The notes under the pieces were generated by a model. That model had not been told where the DNA came from. It saw nothing but the letters and a program-made list of their open reading frames with translations, and did no database searches. Shown piece by piece: positions 27,572-35,540 of a stretch of 64,000 bases of DNA. How positions within the stretch are numbered: the stretch's first letter is position 1; each line of letters starts with the position of its first letter. Both the position numbers and the translations under genes were made by a program. Location of the stretch: assembly GCF_016785095.1 (NCBI RefSeq), contig NZ_JAEKJB010000015.1, forward strand, positions 327,267 to 391,266, read 5' to 3'. Origin of the DNA: Alloalcanivorax marinus. Its GTDB lineage: Bacteria > Pseudomonadota > Gammaproteobacteria > Pseudomonadales > Alcanivoracaceae.

Positions 27572-28579
27572 ATGGCACACGATGACCACACCGGGCAGCC
27601 CCTGCTGGCGGTGAACAATCTGAACATCGCATTCGCGAACGACGCCGGCGAGACCGCCATCACCCGCGATGTGTCGTTCACGGTGGGCCACGGCGAGCGA
27701 GTCGGCGTGGTGGGCGAAAGCGGCTGCGGCAAGACCGTCACCGGGCTGGCCTTGCTTGGCCTGCTGCCGGAGCGCACCGCCCGGGTGCGCGGCGAGATTC
27801 TGTTCCAGGGCCGCGACCTGCTGAACATGCCAGCCCGCGAGCTGCGCCGTCTTCGCGGCCGCGATATCAGCATGATTTTCCAGGAACCGATGAGTGCCCT
27901 GGACCCGGTCTTCACCATCGGTGAGCAGCTCACCGAAACCCTGCGCGCCCATGAAAAGGTGGGCCGCCGGGAAGCCCGCGAACGGGCCGTGGCCGCTCTT
28001 GAGGAGGTGGGCATCCCCTCGCCGCACCTGCGCCTCGACGACTACCCCTACCAGTTCTCCGGGGGCATGCGGCAACGGGTGATGATTGCCATGGCACTGA
28101 TCTGCCGGCCCCGGCTGGTGATCGCCGACGAACCCACCACCGCCCTGGACGTGACCGTGCAGGCGCAGATCATCGATCTGCTACGTGAACTCAGCGACAC
28201 CACCGGCACCGCCCTGTTGTTCATTACCCACGATTTGGGGGTGGTGGCGGAGACTTGCTCGCGGCTGCTCACCATGTACGCCGGCGAGGTGGTGGAAAGC
28301 GCGCCGGTGGACACCGTGCTGCGCCGTCCGGCGCATCCGTATTCCTCCGGGCTGCTGCGCTCGCTACCCGGGCTCAGCGAGCGGGGCGGCCGTCTGCCGT
28401 CGATCCCGGGACGCGTGCCCGCGCCCGGCCAGATGCCCGCCGGCTGCCGGTTCCAGGCACGCTGCCCGCATTCCGCCGACGGCTGTGAACAGGGCCAGCC
28501 CCTGCGCGAGCTCGATAACGGGCGGCTGGCGCGCTGCTGGCGTGGCGCCGAACTCACCCTGCCGGGAGCGGTGACATGA
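27572..28579 (+). CDS. ABC transporter ATP-binding protein, DppD/OppD type
   Basis: 335-aa ATPase of a peptide/nickel-type importer. Walker A GESGCGKT, signature FSGGMRQR, Walker B LVIADEP, and the family's C-terminal cysteine region GCRFQARCPHSADGC, which in this branch can hold an iron-sulfur cluster. First gene of the five-gene transporter row; its stop overlaps the next ATPase start (ATGA). CGGAGA precedes the ATG. Confidence 0.93.
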   Translation: MAHDDHTGQPLLAVNNLNIAFANDAGETAITRDVSFTVGHGERVGVVGESGCGKTVTGLALLGLLPERTARVRGEILFQGRDLLNMPARELRRLRGRDISMIFQEPMSALDPVFTIGEQLTETLRAHEKVGRREARERAVAALEEVGIPSPHLRLDDYPYQFSGGMRQRVMIAMALICRPRLVIADEPTTALDVTVQAQIIDLLRELSDTTGTALLFITHDLGVVAETCSRLLTMYAGEVVESAPVDTVLRRPAHPYSSGLLRSLPGLSERGGRLPSIPGRVPAPGQMPAGCRFQARCPHSADGCEQGQPLRELDNGRLARCWRGAELTLPGAVT

Positions 28580-29568
28580 ATGCCCGCCTGACACCCCGCC
28601 CTTCCACCCAGGCCGCCGGCGTGCGCGCCGACCGGGTGCGCGTGCACTTCCCCACCCGCGCCGGCACCGTCAAGGCGGTGGACGACGTGAGCTTCGATAT
28701 CCGCCCCGGAGAAACCTTCGGCCTGATCGGCGAATCCGGCTCCGGGAAGACCACCCTGGGTCGGGCACTGGCCGGCCTGCAGCCGCTCAGCGACGGGCGC
28801 CTGTTCTACGACGGCCGCGAGCCGTCATCGCTGAACCGGGCCGAGCGCCGGCGACAACGGCGCGATCATCAGATTATCTTCCAGGACCCTCACGCCGCCC
28901 TGAACCCGCGCATGACCATCGCCCAGTCGGTGATGGAGCCACTCGACATTCTGCGCGACGGCGACCGTGCCCAGCGCCGCCGGGTGGCCGACGAGGCCCT
29001 GGAGCGGGTGGGCCTGGCACCGGAGGTCGGCCGCCGCTACCCCCATGAGTTGTCCGGCGGGCAGAAGCAGCGGGTCAATATCGCCCGGACCCTCACCCTG
29101 CGCCCGCGCTTCATTGTCTGCGACGAGGTGGTGGCGGCCCTGGACGTATCGATTCGCGGCGCCATTCTGAATCTGTTCGCCGATCTGCAGGACGAGTTCG
29201 GCATCACCTACGCCTTCATCACCCACGACATCTCCGTGGTCTCCCACGTCAGCGACCGGGTGGGCGTGCTCTATCTGGGCCGGCTCATGGAGCAAGGGCC
29301 GGCGGGCGCGGTCTGCGAACAGCCGCTGCATCCCTATACCCAGGCGCTGCTGTCGGCGGAGCCATTGCCGCTGCCCAGCGACCAGCGCGACCACCGGCGC
29401 CGCATCCGCTTGCAAGGCGAGATTCCCAGCCCGCTGAATCCACCCTCCGGCTGCCCGTTCCGCACCCGCTGCCCGCGCGCCGAAACACGCTGCGCGGAAC
29501 AGGTGCCGGAATGGCGGGAGGTGGCACCGGACCATCGCGTGGCCTGCCATTTCGCCGGCCCTGCCTGA
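28576..29568 (+). CDS. ABC transporter ATP-binding protein, DppF/OppF type
   Basis: 330-aa second ATPase of the importer. Walker A GESGSGKT, signature LSGGQKQR, Walker B FIVCDEV, and C-terminal GCPFRTRCPRAETRC. Walker B ends Asp-Glu-Val where most members have Asp-Glu-Pro; the catalytic Glu is kept. The start overlaps DppD's stop by four bases, so translation is coupled. Forms a heterodimer with the DppD-like ATPase (family knowledge). Confidence 0.93.
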   Translation: MNARLTPRPSTQAAGVRADRVRVHFPTRAGTVKAVDDVSFDIRPGETFGLIGESGSGKTTLGRALAGLQPLSDGRLFYDGREPSSLNRAERRRQRRDHQIIFQDPHAALNPRMTIAQSVMEPLDILRDGDRAQRRRVADEALERVGLAPEVGRRYPHELSGGQKQRVNIARTLTLRPRFIVCDEVVAALDVSIRGAILNLFADLQDEFGITYAFITHDISVVSHVSDRVGVLYLGRLMEQGPAGAVCEQPLHPYTQALLSAEPLPLPSDQRDHRRRIRLQGEIPSPLNPPSGCPFRTRCPRAETRCAEQVPEWREVAPDHRVACHFAGPA

Positions 29569-29614
29569 ACAACCCGTTTTTCCGAACAAAACAACAAAAT
29601 TCCAGGAGAGCCCC

Positions 29615-31213
29615 ATGAACATGAAAGCGCCCCACCATCACGAACACCCGGACCATGACACCCTGGACGTGGGCGGCCACGCCGTCTCCCGCCGGGCCTT
29701 TCTCGGTTACCTGTCCGGCGCCCTGGCGGTCGGCACCCTGGGCGCGCCAGGCCGGCTCTGGGCCCAGGGCGGCGGCGCCGTATTGCGCGTGGGCGCCAAC
29801 GCCAACCCGTCCAGTCTGGACCCGGCCACCGGCGGCTCCGGCTCCGACCATGTGTTCCTGTTCCCGATTTACGACACCCTGGTTACCTGGGACTTCGCCA
29901 GCCTCAAGGCGGAGCCGGGCCTGGCGGAACGCTGGGAATTCACCGACCCGAAAACCCTGGTACTGCATCTGCGCCAGGGCGTCACCTTCCACGATGGCAC
30001 GCCATTCAACGCCGAGGCGGTGAAAACCAATCTGGATCGCAGCCGCGCGGCGGAATTTTCCAACATCCGCTCCGATCTCGGTTCGGTGGACCAGGTGACG
30101 GTGAACGCCGAGCACACCGTCACCCTGCACCTGAAGAATCCGGACACCGCCCTGCCGCTGATCCTCTCCGACCGGGCCGGGATGATGGTGTCGCCCAAGG
30201 CGCTCGAGGCCAACGGCAACCGGGTGGACCGCAAGCCGGTGGGCACCGGCTTCATGACATTCCAGAAATGGAACGACGGCAGCGAAATCACCCTCACCGC
30301 GTTCGACGGCTACCGTCGTGACGACAAACCGGCCCTGGCCGGCATCACCTTCTCGATCATCACCGACAGCGCCACCCGGCTGCGCGCGGTGATGTCCGGG
30401 CAGGCGGATCTCGCCTATCACCTGGACGGTCGCCAGAAGCCGCTGGTGGAAAAGATGCCCACCCTGAACGGTGTGGTCGGCTCCACGGTGTATTGCTTCC
30501 AGCTCTATCTGAACATGTCCCGGGACACCCTGGCGGACCGCCGGGTGCGCCAGGCGCTGAATTACGCGGTCGACCGGGATGCTTTTATTCGCGGCGCCAT
30601 GGCCGGCTCCGGCGAGGCCGCCTATATGAACCTGCCGAAGTCCCACTGGGCCTACGACGCGCCCACCGCCGAGCTCTATCCCCACGATCCGGACAAGGCC
30701 CGGGCGCTGCTCAAGGAAGCCGGCTACGCCGACGGCGTGACCCTGGACATGCGCGGCTACAACGACCAGTCCTCGGTGCAGATGCAGGAACTGCTGCTGG
30801 CGCAGTTCGCCCGCGCCAACATCAAGGGCCGCTTCCGCACCGGCACCATCGCCGATATGTCGGCGGAGTACTTCGCCAAGAAACAGGGCGACCTGCTGCT
30901 GTCCGCCTGGACCGGTCGGCCCGACCCCAGCCTCAGCTACTCGCTGATGTACAACCAGGAGTCCTACTTCAACGCCGGCGACAAGGCTCCGCCGGAGGGC
31001 TTCACCGAGGCGCTGCTGGCATCGCGCGGTAGCGACGACCTGGCCATCCGCCGGGAGGCGCTGGCCAAGGTCCAGCGGCTGGTGATGGAAGACGCCCTGG
31101 TGGTGCCGCTGGCGTTCCGGGAGAGCATCGTCGCCGTCAACGGCAAAGTGAAAAACCTGCGCAACAACCTGCTTGGCAAGCCCAAGTTCAATGACGTAAC
31201 CATCGAGGGCTGA
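29615..31213 (+). CDS. ABC transporter solute-binding protein (family 5), Tat signal
   Basis: 532-aa DppA/OppA-type receptor. The N-terminus holds a twin-arginine signal, SRRAFLGYLSGALAVGTLG, after a His-rich stretch of about 24 residues, so export in folded form is likely; most family members use Sec signals. The mature part has LDPATGGSG, LHLRQGVTFHDGTPFNAEAVKTNLDR and VRQALNYAVDRDAFIRGAM, the family-5 signature. Located between the ATPases and permeases. The ligand (peptide, opine, fatty or aromatic derivative) cannot be told. Confidence 0.92.
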   Translation: MNMKAPHHHEHPDHDTLDVGGHAVSRRAFLGYLSGALAVGTLGAPGRLWAQGGGAVLRVGANANPSSLDPATGGSGSDHVFLFPIYDTLVTWDFASLKAEPGLAERWEFTDPKTLVLHLRQGVTFHDGTPFNAEAVKTNLDRSRAAEFSNIRSDLGSVDQVTVNAEHTVTLHLKNPDTALPLILSDRAGMMVSPKALEANGNRVDRKPVGTGFMTFQKWNDGSEITLTAFDGYRRDDKPALAGITFSIITDSATRLRAVMSGQADLAYHLDGRQKPLVEKMPTLNGVVGSTVYCFQLYLNMSRDTLADRRVRQALNYAVDRDAFIRGAMAGSGEAAYMNLPKSHWAYDAPTAELYPHDPDKARALLKEAGYADGVTLDMRGYNDQSSVQMQELLLAQFARANIKGRFRTGTIADMSAEYFAKKQGDLLLSAWTGRPDPSLSYSLMYNQESYFNAGDKAPPEGFTEALLASRGSDDLAIRREALAKVQRLVMEDALVVPLAFRESIVAVNGKVKNLRNNLLGKPKFNDVTIEG

Positions 31214-31217
31214 TCCC

Positions 31218-32174
31218 GTGGCCAACCGCGTCAAACAGCGCATGGTGGCTGCCCGGCTGCTGCAGGCATTGCCGATTCTGGTGCTGGCCACCTTCATCGT
31301 GTTCTGCCTGATGCAGCTTATTCCCGGTGACGTGGCCGTGACCCTGGCCGGCGAAAACGCCTCCATGGAACGCATCCAACAAATCCGCGAGGCCTACGGC
31401 CTGAACCAGCCGTTTCTGGTGCAGTACGGCCAGTGGCTGGCGCACGCCGCCCAGGGCGAGCTGGGCACCTCGCTACTGTCCGGTGAACCGGTGGCGCACA
31501 CTATCGCGCGCACTTTCCCCAATACCCTGCTGATCGCCGTCTACGCGGTGCTGGTGTCGGTGCTGGTGGGAGTGCCGCTGGGTATTCTCGCCGCCACCCG
31601 CGCCGGCTCGCCGTTGGACAGCACCATCATGGGGGCCGCCTCCCTGGGCGTGGCGGTGCCGAATTTCTGGTTTGGCATGATCCTGGTGCTGTTCCTGGCC
31701 CTGGGGCTGCAGTGGTTTCCGGCCACCGGCTTCGTGTCGCCGCTGGAGGATTTCAGCGGCGCGCTCTGGTACGCCACCCTGCCGGCGCTGGCGCTGTGCA
31801 CCAACGGCATCGCCGAGGTGGCCCGGCAGCTGCGCGGTTCGCTGGTGGAGATCCAGTCTTCCCAGCATGTGCGTACGCTGCACGCCAAGGGGCTGAGCCC
31901 GGCTCGTATTCTCTGGAAGCACGGCCTCAAGAACGTGAGCGTCAATCTGCTCACCGTGGTGGGGCTGCTGTTCAACAAGATTCTCGCCGCCACCGTGGTG
32001 GTGGAAGCGGTGTTCGCCATTCCCGGTATTGGCAGTTCCATCGTCAACGCGGTGCTGCAGGGCGACTTTCCGGTGGTGCAGGGCGCCGTGCTCGCCATGG
32101 TGGTGACGGTGATTCTGGTGAACCTGTGCACCGACCTGGCCTGCACCGTGCTCGACCCGAGGATTCACGCATGA
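31218..32174 (+). CDS. ABC transporter permease, DppB type
   Basis: 318-aa inner-membrane permease with about six helices. The first helix is LLQALPILVLATFIVFCLMQLIPGDVA and the EAA-like loop contains HVRTLHAKGLSPARILWKHGLKN. Pairs with the DppC-type permease encoded next, whose start overlaps its stop (ATGA). GTG start at 31218, four bases after the binding-protein stop. Confidence 0.93.
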   Translation: MANRVKQRMVAARLLQALPILVLATFIVFCLMQLIPGDVAVTLAGENASMERIQQIREAYGLNQPFLVQYGQWLAHAAQGELGTSLLSGEPVAHTIARTFPNTLLIAVYAVLVSVLVGVPLGILAATRAGSPLDSTIMGAASLGVAVPNFWFGMILVLFLALGLQWFPATGFVSPLEDFSGALWYATLPALALCTNGIAEVARQLRGSLVEIQSSQHVRTLHAKGLSPARILWKHGLKNVSVNLLTVVGLLFNKILAATVVVEAVFAIPGIGSSIVNAVLQGDFPVVQGAVLAMVVTVILVNLCTDLACTVLDPRIHA

Positions 32175-33064
32175 CCACCGCCTCCGTTTCTTCTTCGTCC
32201 AGCCACGCCGCCGACGAGCCGGGCCTGGCCCGGCGCGTGCTGAGCTGGCTGCGCGGCGATCCGCGCGCCGCTTTGAGTTTGCTGGTGCTGGTGCTGATTC
32301 TCGGCACCGCCTTGCTGGCCCCCTGGGTAGCGCCTTACGACCCGGCCCACCAGGATCTGGAGCATATGCTGGAGGGGCCGTCGGCGGCCCACTGGCTGGG
32401 CACCGACGATCTGGGCCGGGACGTGCTCAGCCGGCTGATCCACGGTGGCGCCAATTCCCTGTACGCGGCCCTGCTGGCGGTGTCGGTGGCGTTGCTGATC
32501 GGCATTCCCCTGGGCCTGATCGCCGGCTTCGTGGGTGGTTGGACCGATGTGGCCATCAGTCGCCTGATCGATACCTTTCTGTCGTTCCCGGCGATCATTC
32601 TGGCGGTGGCGGTGACCGGTGCCATGGGCATCGGCCTGACCAACGCCATGTTTTCCGTGGGGCTGGTATTCGCGCCGCAGATCGCCCGGCTGATTCGCGC
32701 CCGTACGCTGGTGGTGCGTCAGGAGCTGTACGTGGACGCGGCGCGTTGCTTCGGGGCGTCACCGTTGCGGCTGCTGGGGCGCCATGTGCTGCCTAACGCG
32801 ATCCAGCCGGTGATCGTGCAGAGCACTCTGCTGCTGGCGGTGGCGTTGCTGGCCGAGGCCAGCCTCAGCTTCCTGGGTCTGGGGGTGCAGCCGCCGGACG
32901 TGAGCTGGGGCGCCATGATCGCTCGTGGCTATCTGTATATGTCGCTGGTGCCGGAGCAGATGTACGCGCCGGGGCTGATCATCATGATTACCGCGGTGGC
33001 GTTCAATGCGCTGGGGGAATCCCTGCGTACCGCTCTGGACCCGACGGCGCGGGGGCATGGGTGA
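32171..33064 (+). CDS. ABC transporter permease, DppC type
   Basis: 297-aa permease from the ATG at 32171, overlapping DppB's stop by four bases. N-terminal Ser-rich cytoplasmic leader, then a first helix LSLLVLVLILGTALLAPWVAPYDP, the periplasmic HWLGTDDLGRDVLSRLIHG, and EAA-type loop ELYVDAARCFGASPLRLLGRHVLPN. Last gene of the importer; an acyl-CoA synthetase follows 213 bp later. Confidence 0.93.
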   Translation: MTTASVSSSSSHAADEPGLARRVLSWLRGDPRAALSLLVLVLILGTALLAPWVAPYDPAHQDLEHMLEGPSAAHWLGTDDLGRDVLSRLIHGGANSLYAALLAVSVALLIGIPLGLIAGFVGGWTDVAISRLIDTFLSFPAIILAVAVTGAMGIGLTNAMFSVGLVFAPQIARLIRARTLVVRQELYVDAARCFGASPLRLLGRHVLPNAIQPVIVQSTLLLAVALLAEASLSFLGLGVQPPDVSWGAMIARGYLYMSLVPEQMYAPGLIIMITAVAFNALGESLRTALDPTARGHG

Positions 33065-33138
33065 TTTCGGCTTCGTTGGTCGTTTGGACCCTCCAGCGGG
33101 GACGCGTCTCGGCGTGGCTTCGTGGATTGGATGGGGTT

Positions 33139-33213
33139 GTAGGAGCGGCTTCAGCCGCGATCAACGGCGGTGCCAACCGCATCGCGACTGAAGCGGAATG
33201 CCGCTGGCGCTAC
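33139..33213. repeat. REP-type pair
   Basis: GTAGGAGCGGCTTCAGCCGC (33139-33158, continuing to 33162) and a second degenerate arm in the opposite sense (ATCGCGACTGAAGCGG, from 33181) within the gap before the acyl-CoA synthetase. Nothing else is recognised in 33065-33264. Confidence 0.65.
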
Positions 33214-33277
33214 CAGTCATTCGGCGTTCGGCTTCCTGCGCGCGCCAAAGGTTTTTGAGAGTTTAAGGAGAACAAAG

Positions 33278-34954
33278 ATGTCCACCGTTTCCGCAACCGG
33301 GTTCGAGCCGGTGCCGGTGCCCGGTTCCGTCTGGGCCGGCGACAGCGTTACCTATCTGCGTGGTGAAAAGCCGCTGCACGACTATCTGCTCCAGCACGCC
33401 GAGGAAGTGCCGGACCGGGTTGCCTATATCTATTACGGTACCGAGATTACCTGGGCCGAGGCCGGGGACGCGGTGCGGCGGCTGGCGGCGCATTTGCGTG
33501 AGCACGGGGTGGGGCCCGGTGATCGGGTGGCGTTGTTCATGCAGAACTGCCCGCAGTACATTTTCGCCCATTACGCGGTGCAGGCGCTGGGCGCCATGGT
33601 CACGCCGGTGAATCCGCAGTACAAGGCCGCCGAGGTGGCCTATCAGTTGAGCAACGCGGAGACCAAGGCGTTGGTGGTGGCGCGGGATCTCTATCCGATC
33701 GTCGCCGAGGTGCGCGACCAGGTACCGACCCTGGCCACGGTGGTGAGCACCGCCTACGGTGATTATCTGCCGGCCACGCCCAGCCTCGCCGTGCCCAAGG
33801 AATTGCTCGGCGAACCGGAAAGCTGCCCGGCGGGAACCGACGACCTGAGCACGATTCTGACCCACACCGCGCCGCTGCGACACTTCGAACCGGTGGACCT
33901 GTGGGAAGGCGTGGGGCTGATGACCTTCACCTCCGGCACCACCGGCCGGCCCAAGGGCGCCATGCTCAGTTACGGGTCCAGCCTGTTCAAGATGGCGGCC
34001 TCCTTCCGTGCCAACCGCATGGCCGAAGACACCATGAGCCTGGGCATCGCGCCGCTGTGCCATATCGCCGGCATGAACTTCGGCGTCTACCAGCCGGTGT
34101 ACACCCGTCAGACCCTGGTGATCCTGGCGCGCTTCGATCCGGCCACCACCATCGATGCCATCGAGCACTATCGGGTAAACAACTGGTACAGCATCGCGCC
34201 GATGCTGCGCGCGATTCTGGATTTCCCCGGCGTGGAAAAGCGCGACCTGACGTCGCTGACCAATAACCCCTGCACCAGCTTTGGTATTCCCCTGACCGAG
34301 CCGCTGGCCGCTGAATGGAAGGCGCTCACCGGCTGTCAGACCCACGAGGCCGCCTACGGGTTGAGCGAGACCCACACCTCGGACACCTTCATGCCCAAGG
34401 ACCGCATCAAGTGGGGCAGCTGCGGCGTGCCGATGGCGGAGAACGAGATCCGCATTGTCGATACCGCCACCGGCGCGGAGTGCGCGCCGAACCAGAGCGG
34501 CGAGATCGTGGTGCGCAACAAGGCGGTGTTCAAGGGCTACTGGAAGCGTGACGAGGCTACCGCGGAAACCCTGCGCGACGGCGCGGTGTACACCGGCGAC
34601 GTGGGCTACTTCGATGAGGAGGGCTACCTGTTCTTCACCGGCCGCATCAAGGAAATGATCAAGTGCTCCGGCTACAGTGTGTTCCCGGAGGACGTGGAAG
34701 CCTTGATGCTGGATCATCCGGCCATTGCTCAGTCCGCCGCCATCGGCATACCCGACGATCAGCGTGGCGAAACGGTGAAACTGTTCGTGGTACTCAAGCC
34801 CGGGCACCAGGGCAAGGTCAGCGAGAGCGAGCTGATCGACTGGGCCAGGGAACATATGGCCGCGTATAAGTACCCGCGCCAGATCGCCTTTATCGACAAG
34901 CTGCCGGCCACGCCGGCGGGCAAGGTGTTGCGCCGGTTGCTGAAGGACGATTGA
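33278..34954 (+). CDS. Acyl-CoA synthetase (AMP-forming)
   Basis: 558-aa enzyme of the acyl-adenylate family. P-loop-like motif FTSGTTGRPKGA, the A5 region AAYGLSETH, the hinge/A8 segment TGDVGYFDEEGYLFFTGRIKEMIKCSGYSVFPEDVE, and the catalytic A10 lysine in ATPAGKVLRR are all present. Start at 33278 has AAGGAG upstream. It activates a carboxylic acid, likely fatty or aryl-aliphatic, with ATP and CoA. Placement after an ABC importer suggests it may trap the imported acid (inference). Confidence 0.9.
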   Translation: MSTVSATGFEPVPVPGSVWAGDSVTYLRGEKPLHDYLLQHAEEVPDRVAYIYYGTEITWAEAGDAVRRLAAHLREHGVGPGDRVALFMQNCPQYIFAHYAVQALGAMVTPVNPQYKAAEVAYQLSNAETKALVVARDLYPIVAEVRDQVPTLATVVSTAYGDYLPATPSLAVPKELLGEPESCPAGTDDLSTILTHTAPLRHFEPVDLWEGVGLMTFTSGTTGRPKGAMLSYGSSLFKMAASFRANRMAEDTMSLGIAPLCHIAGMNFGVYQPVYTRQTLVILARFDPATTIDAIEHYRVNNWYSIAPMLRAILDFPGVEKRDLTSLTNNPCTSFGIPLTEPLAAEWKALTGCQTHEAAYGLSETHTSDTFMPKDRIKWGSCGVPMAENEIRIVDTATGAECAPNQSGEIVVRNKAVFKGYWKRDEATAETLRDGAVYTGDVGYFDEEGYLFFTGRIKEMIKCSGYSVFPEDVEALMLDHPAIAQSAAIGIPDDQRGETVKLFVVLKPGHQGKVSESELIDWAREHMAAYKYPRQIAFIDKLPATPAGKVLRRLLKDD

Positions 34955-34960
34955 GGGGGC

Positions 34961-35109
34961 GCTGGACGCTGGACGCTGGACGCTGGACGCTGGACGCTGG
35001 ACGCTGGACGCTGGACGCTGGACGCTGGACGCTGGACGCTGGACGCTGGACGCTGGACGCTGGACGCTGGACGCTGGACGCTGGACGCTGGACGCTGGAC
35101 GCTGGACGC
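34961..35109. repeat. 7-bp tandem array, about 21 copies of GCTGGAC
   Basis: Exact tandem repetition of GCTGGAC from 34961 to 35107 plus two further bases, starting 6 bp after the acyl-CoA synthetase stop. No interruption is seen. Because 7 is not a multiple of 3, every frame reads through it; translated versions are not real genes. Confidence 0.95.
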
Positions 35110-35196
35110 GAAAAAATCGGGGGCTCCGCCAAGCTTGTCAAGTTCGCAAAAGCGTTTCTGCGAACCCGCGAACATTGCCGCACCGGGTTTTGACTT

Positions 35197-35229
35197 GGCG
35201 TCCGGCGTCTGGCGTCTGGCGTCTGGCGC
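35197..35229. repeat. Second 7-bp repeat, GCGTCTG-type, inverted relative to the first array
   Basis: GGCGTCCGGCGTCTGGCGTC continues as two more GCGTCTG units, directly before the stop of the small membrane-peptide gene. On the opposite strand the unit is CAGACGC, which shares GACGC with the first array's unit (TGGACGC). The 88 bp between the two arrays include GTTCGCA-N10-TGCGAAC. Confidence 0.75.
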
Positions 35230-35343
35230 CTATTCGTCTTTCTTTTTCTTGCCTTTGTCGTAATGCCACTTGATGGCGAAGAACATGCCCGTGCCGAGCA
35301 CGACGACCTTGAAGGTAATGAAAACTACCGGGATCCATTCCAT
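35230..35343 (-). CDS. 37-residue predicted single-pass membrane peptide
   Basis: ATG at 35343 with GGAAAGAG five bases upstream, TAG at 35230-35232. The product starts MEWIPVVFITFKVVVLGTGM, continues FFAIKWHYDKG, and ends in a run of Lys (KKKKDE). One hydrophobic helix of about 22 residues followed by a strongly basic tail predicts N-out, C-in membrane insertion. Too short for standard ORF cut-offs. I recall similar peptides (FxAIKWHYD) as uncharacterised proteins in gammaproteobacteria, but cannot confirm this here. Converges on the acyl-CoA synthetase across the repeat arrays. Function unknown. Confidence 0.72.
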   Translation of the reverse strand: MEWIPVVFITFKVVVLGTGMFFAIKWHYDKGKKKKDE

Positions 35344-35467
35344 TCCGACTCTTTCCAGGCGTGAAATATCAGCCCAAGTCTAGGTCAGGCAAACCGCCAT
35401 TCAAATTGGACATAATGTCCCGGAACTTTTCAGCCCCGCCGTTGGCGATCCGCCGTTCTTCAAAAAA

Positions 35468-35485
35468 TCGTCATCCCCTTGTCAT
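35468..35485 (+). promoter_or_regulatory. Pho-box-like site upstream of the choice-of-anchor I lipoprotein
   Basis: TCGTCAT-CCCC-TTGTCAT: two 7-bp repeats 11 bp apart, close to the PhoB consensus (CTGTCAT-N4-CTGTCAT), 56 bp before the lipoprotein ATG. This would put the gene under phosphate-starvation control. Confidence 0.5.
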
Positions 35486-35540
35486 GGGTTTGCGGCCCAC
35501 TACCCGGGTATCCGTGAACGAATAATGACGAGGTGTTTTC

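Noticed and set aside
34759..35193. Open frames on both strands with repeated RPASSVQ or GRWTLDA peptides
   Set aside because: They are translations of the 7-bp tandem array; three-frame periodicity of a 7-mer gives 7-residue repeats by arithmetic.
34961..35229. CRISPR array
   Set aside because: Unit is 7 bp with no spacers and no cas genes nearby.
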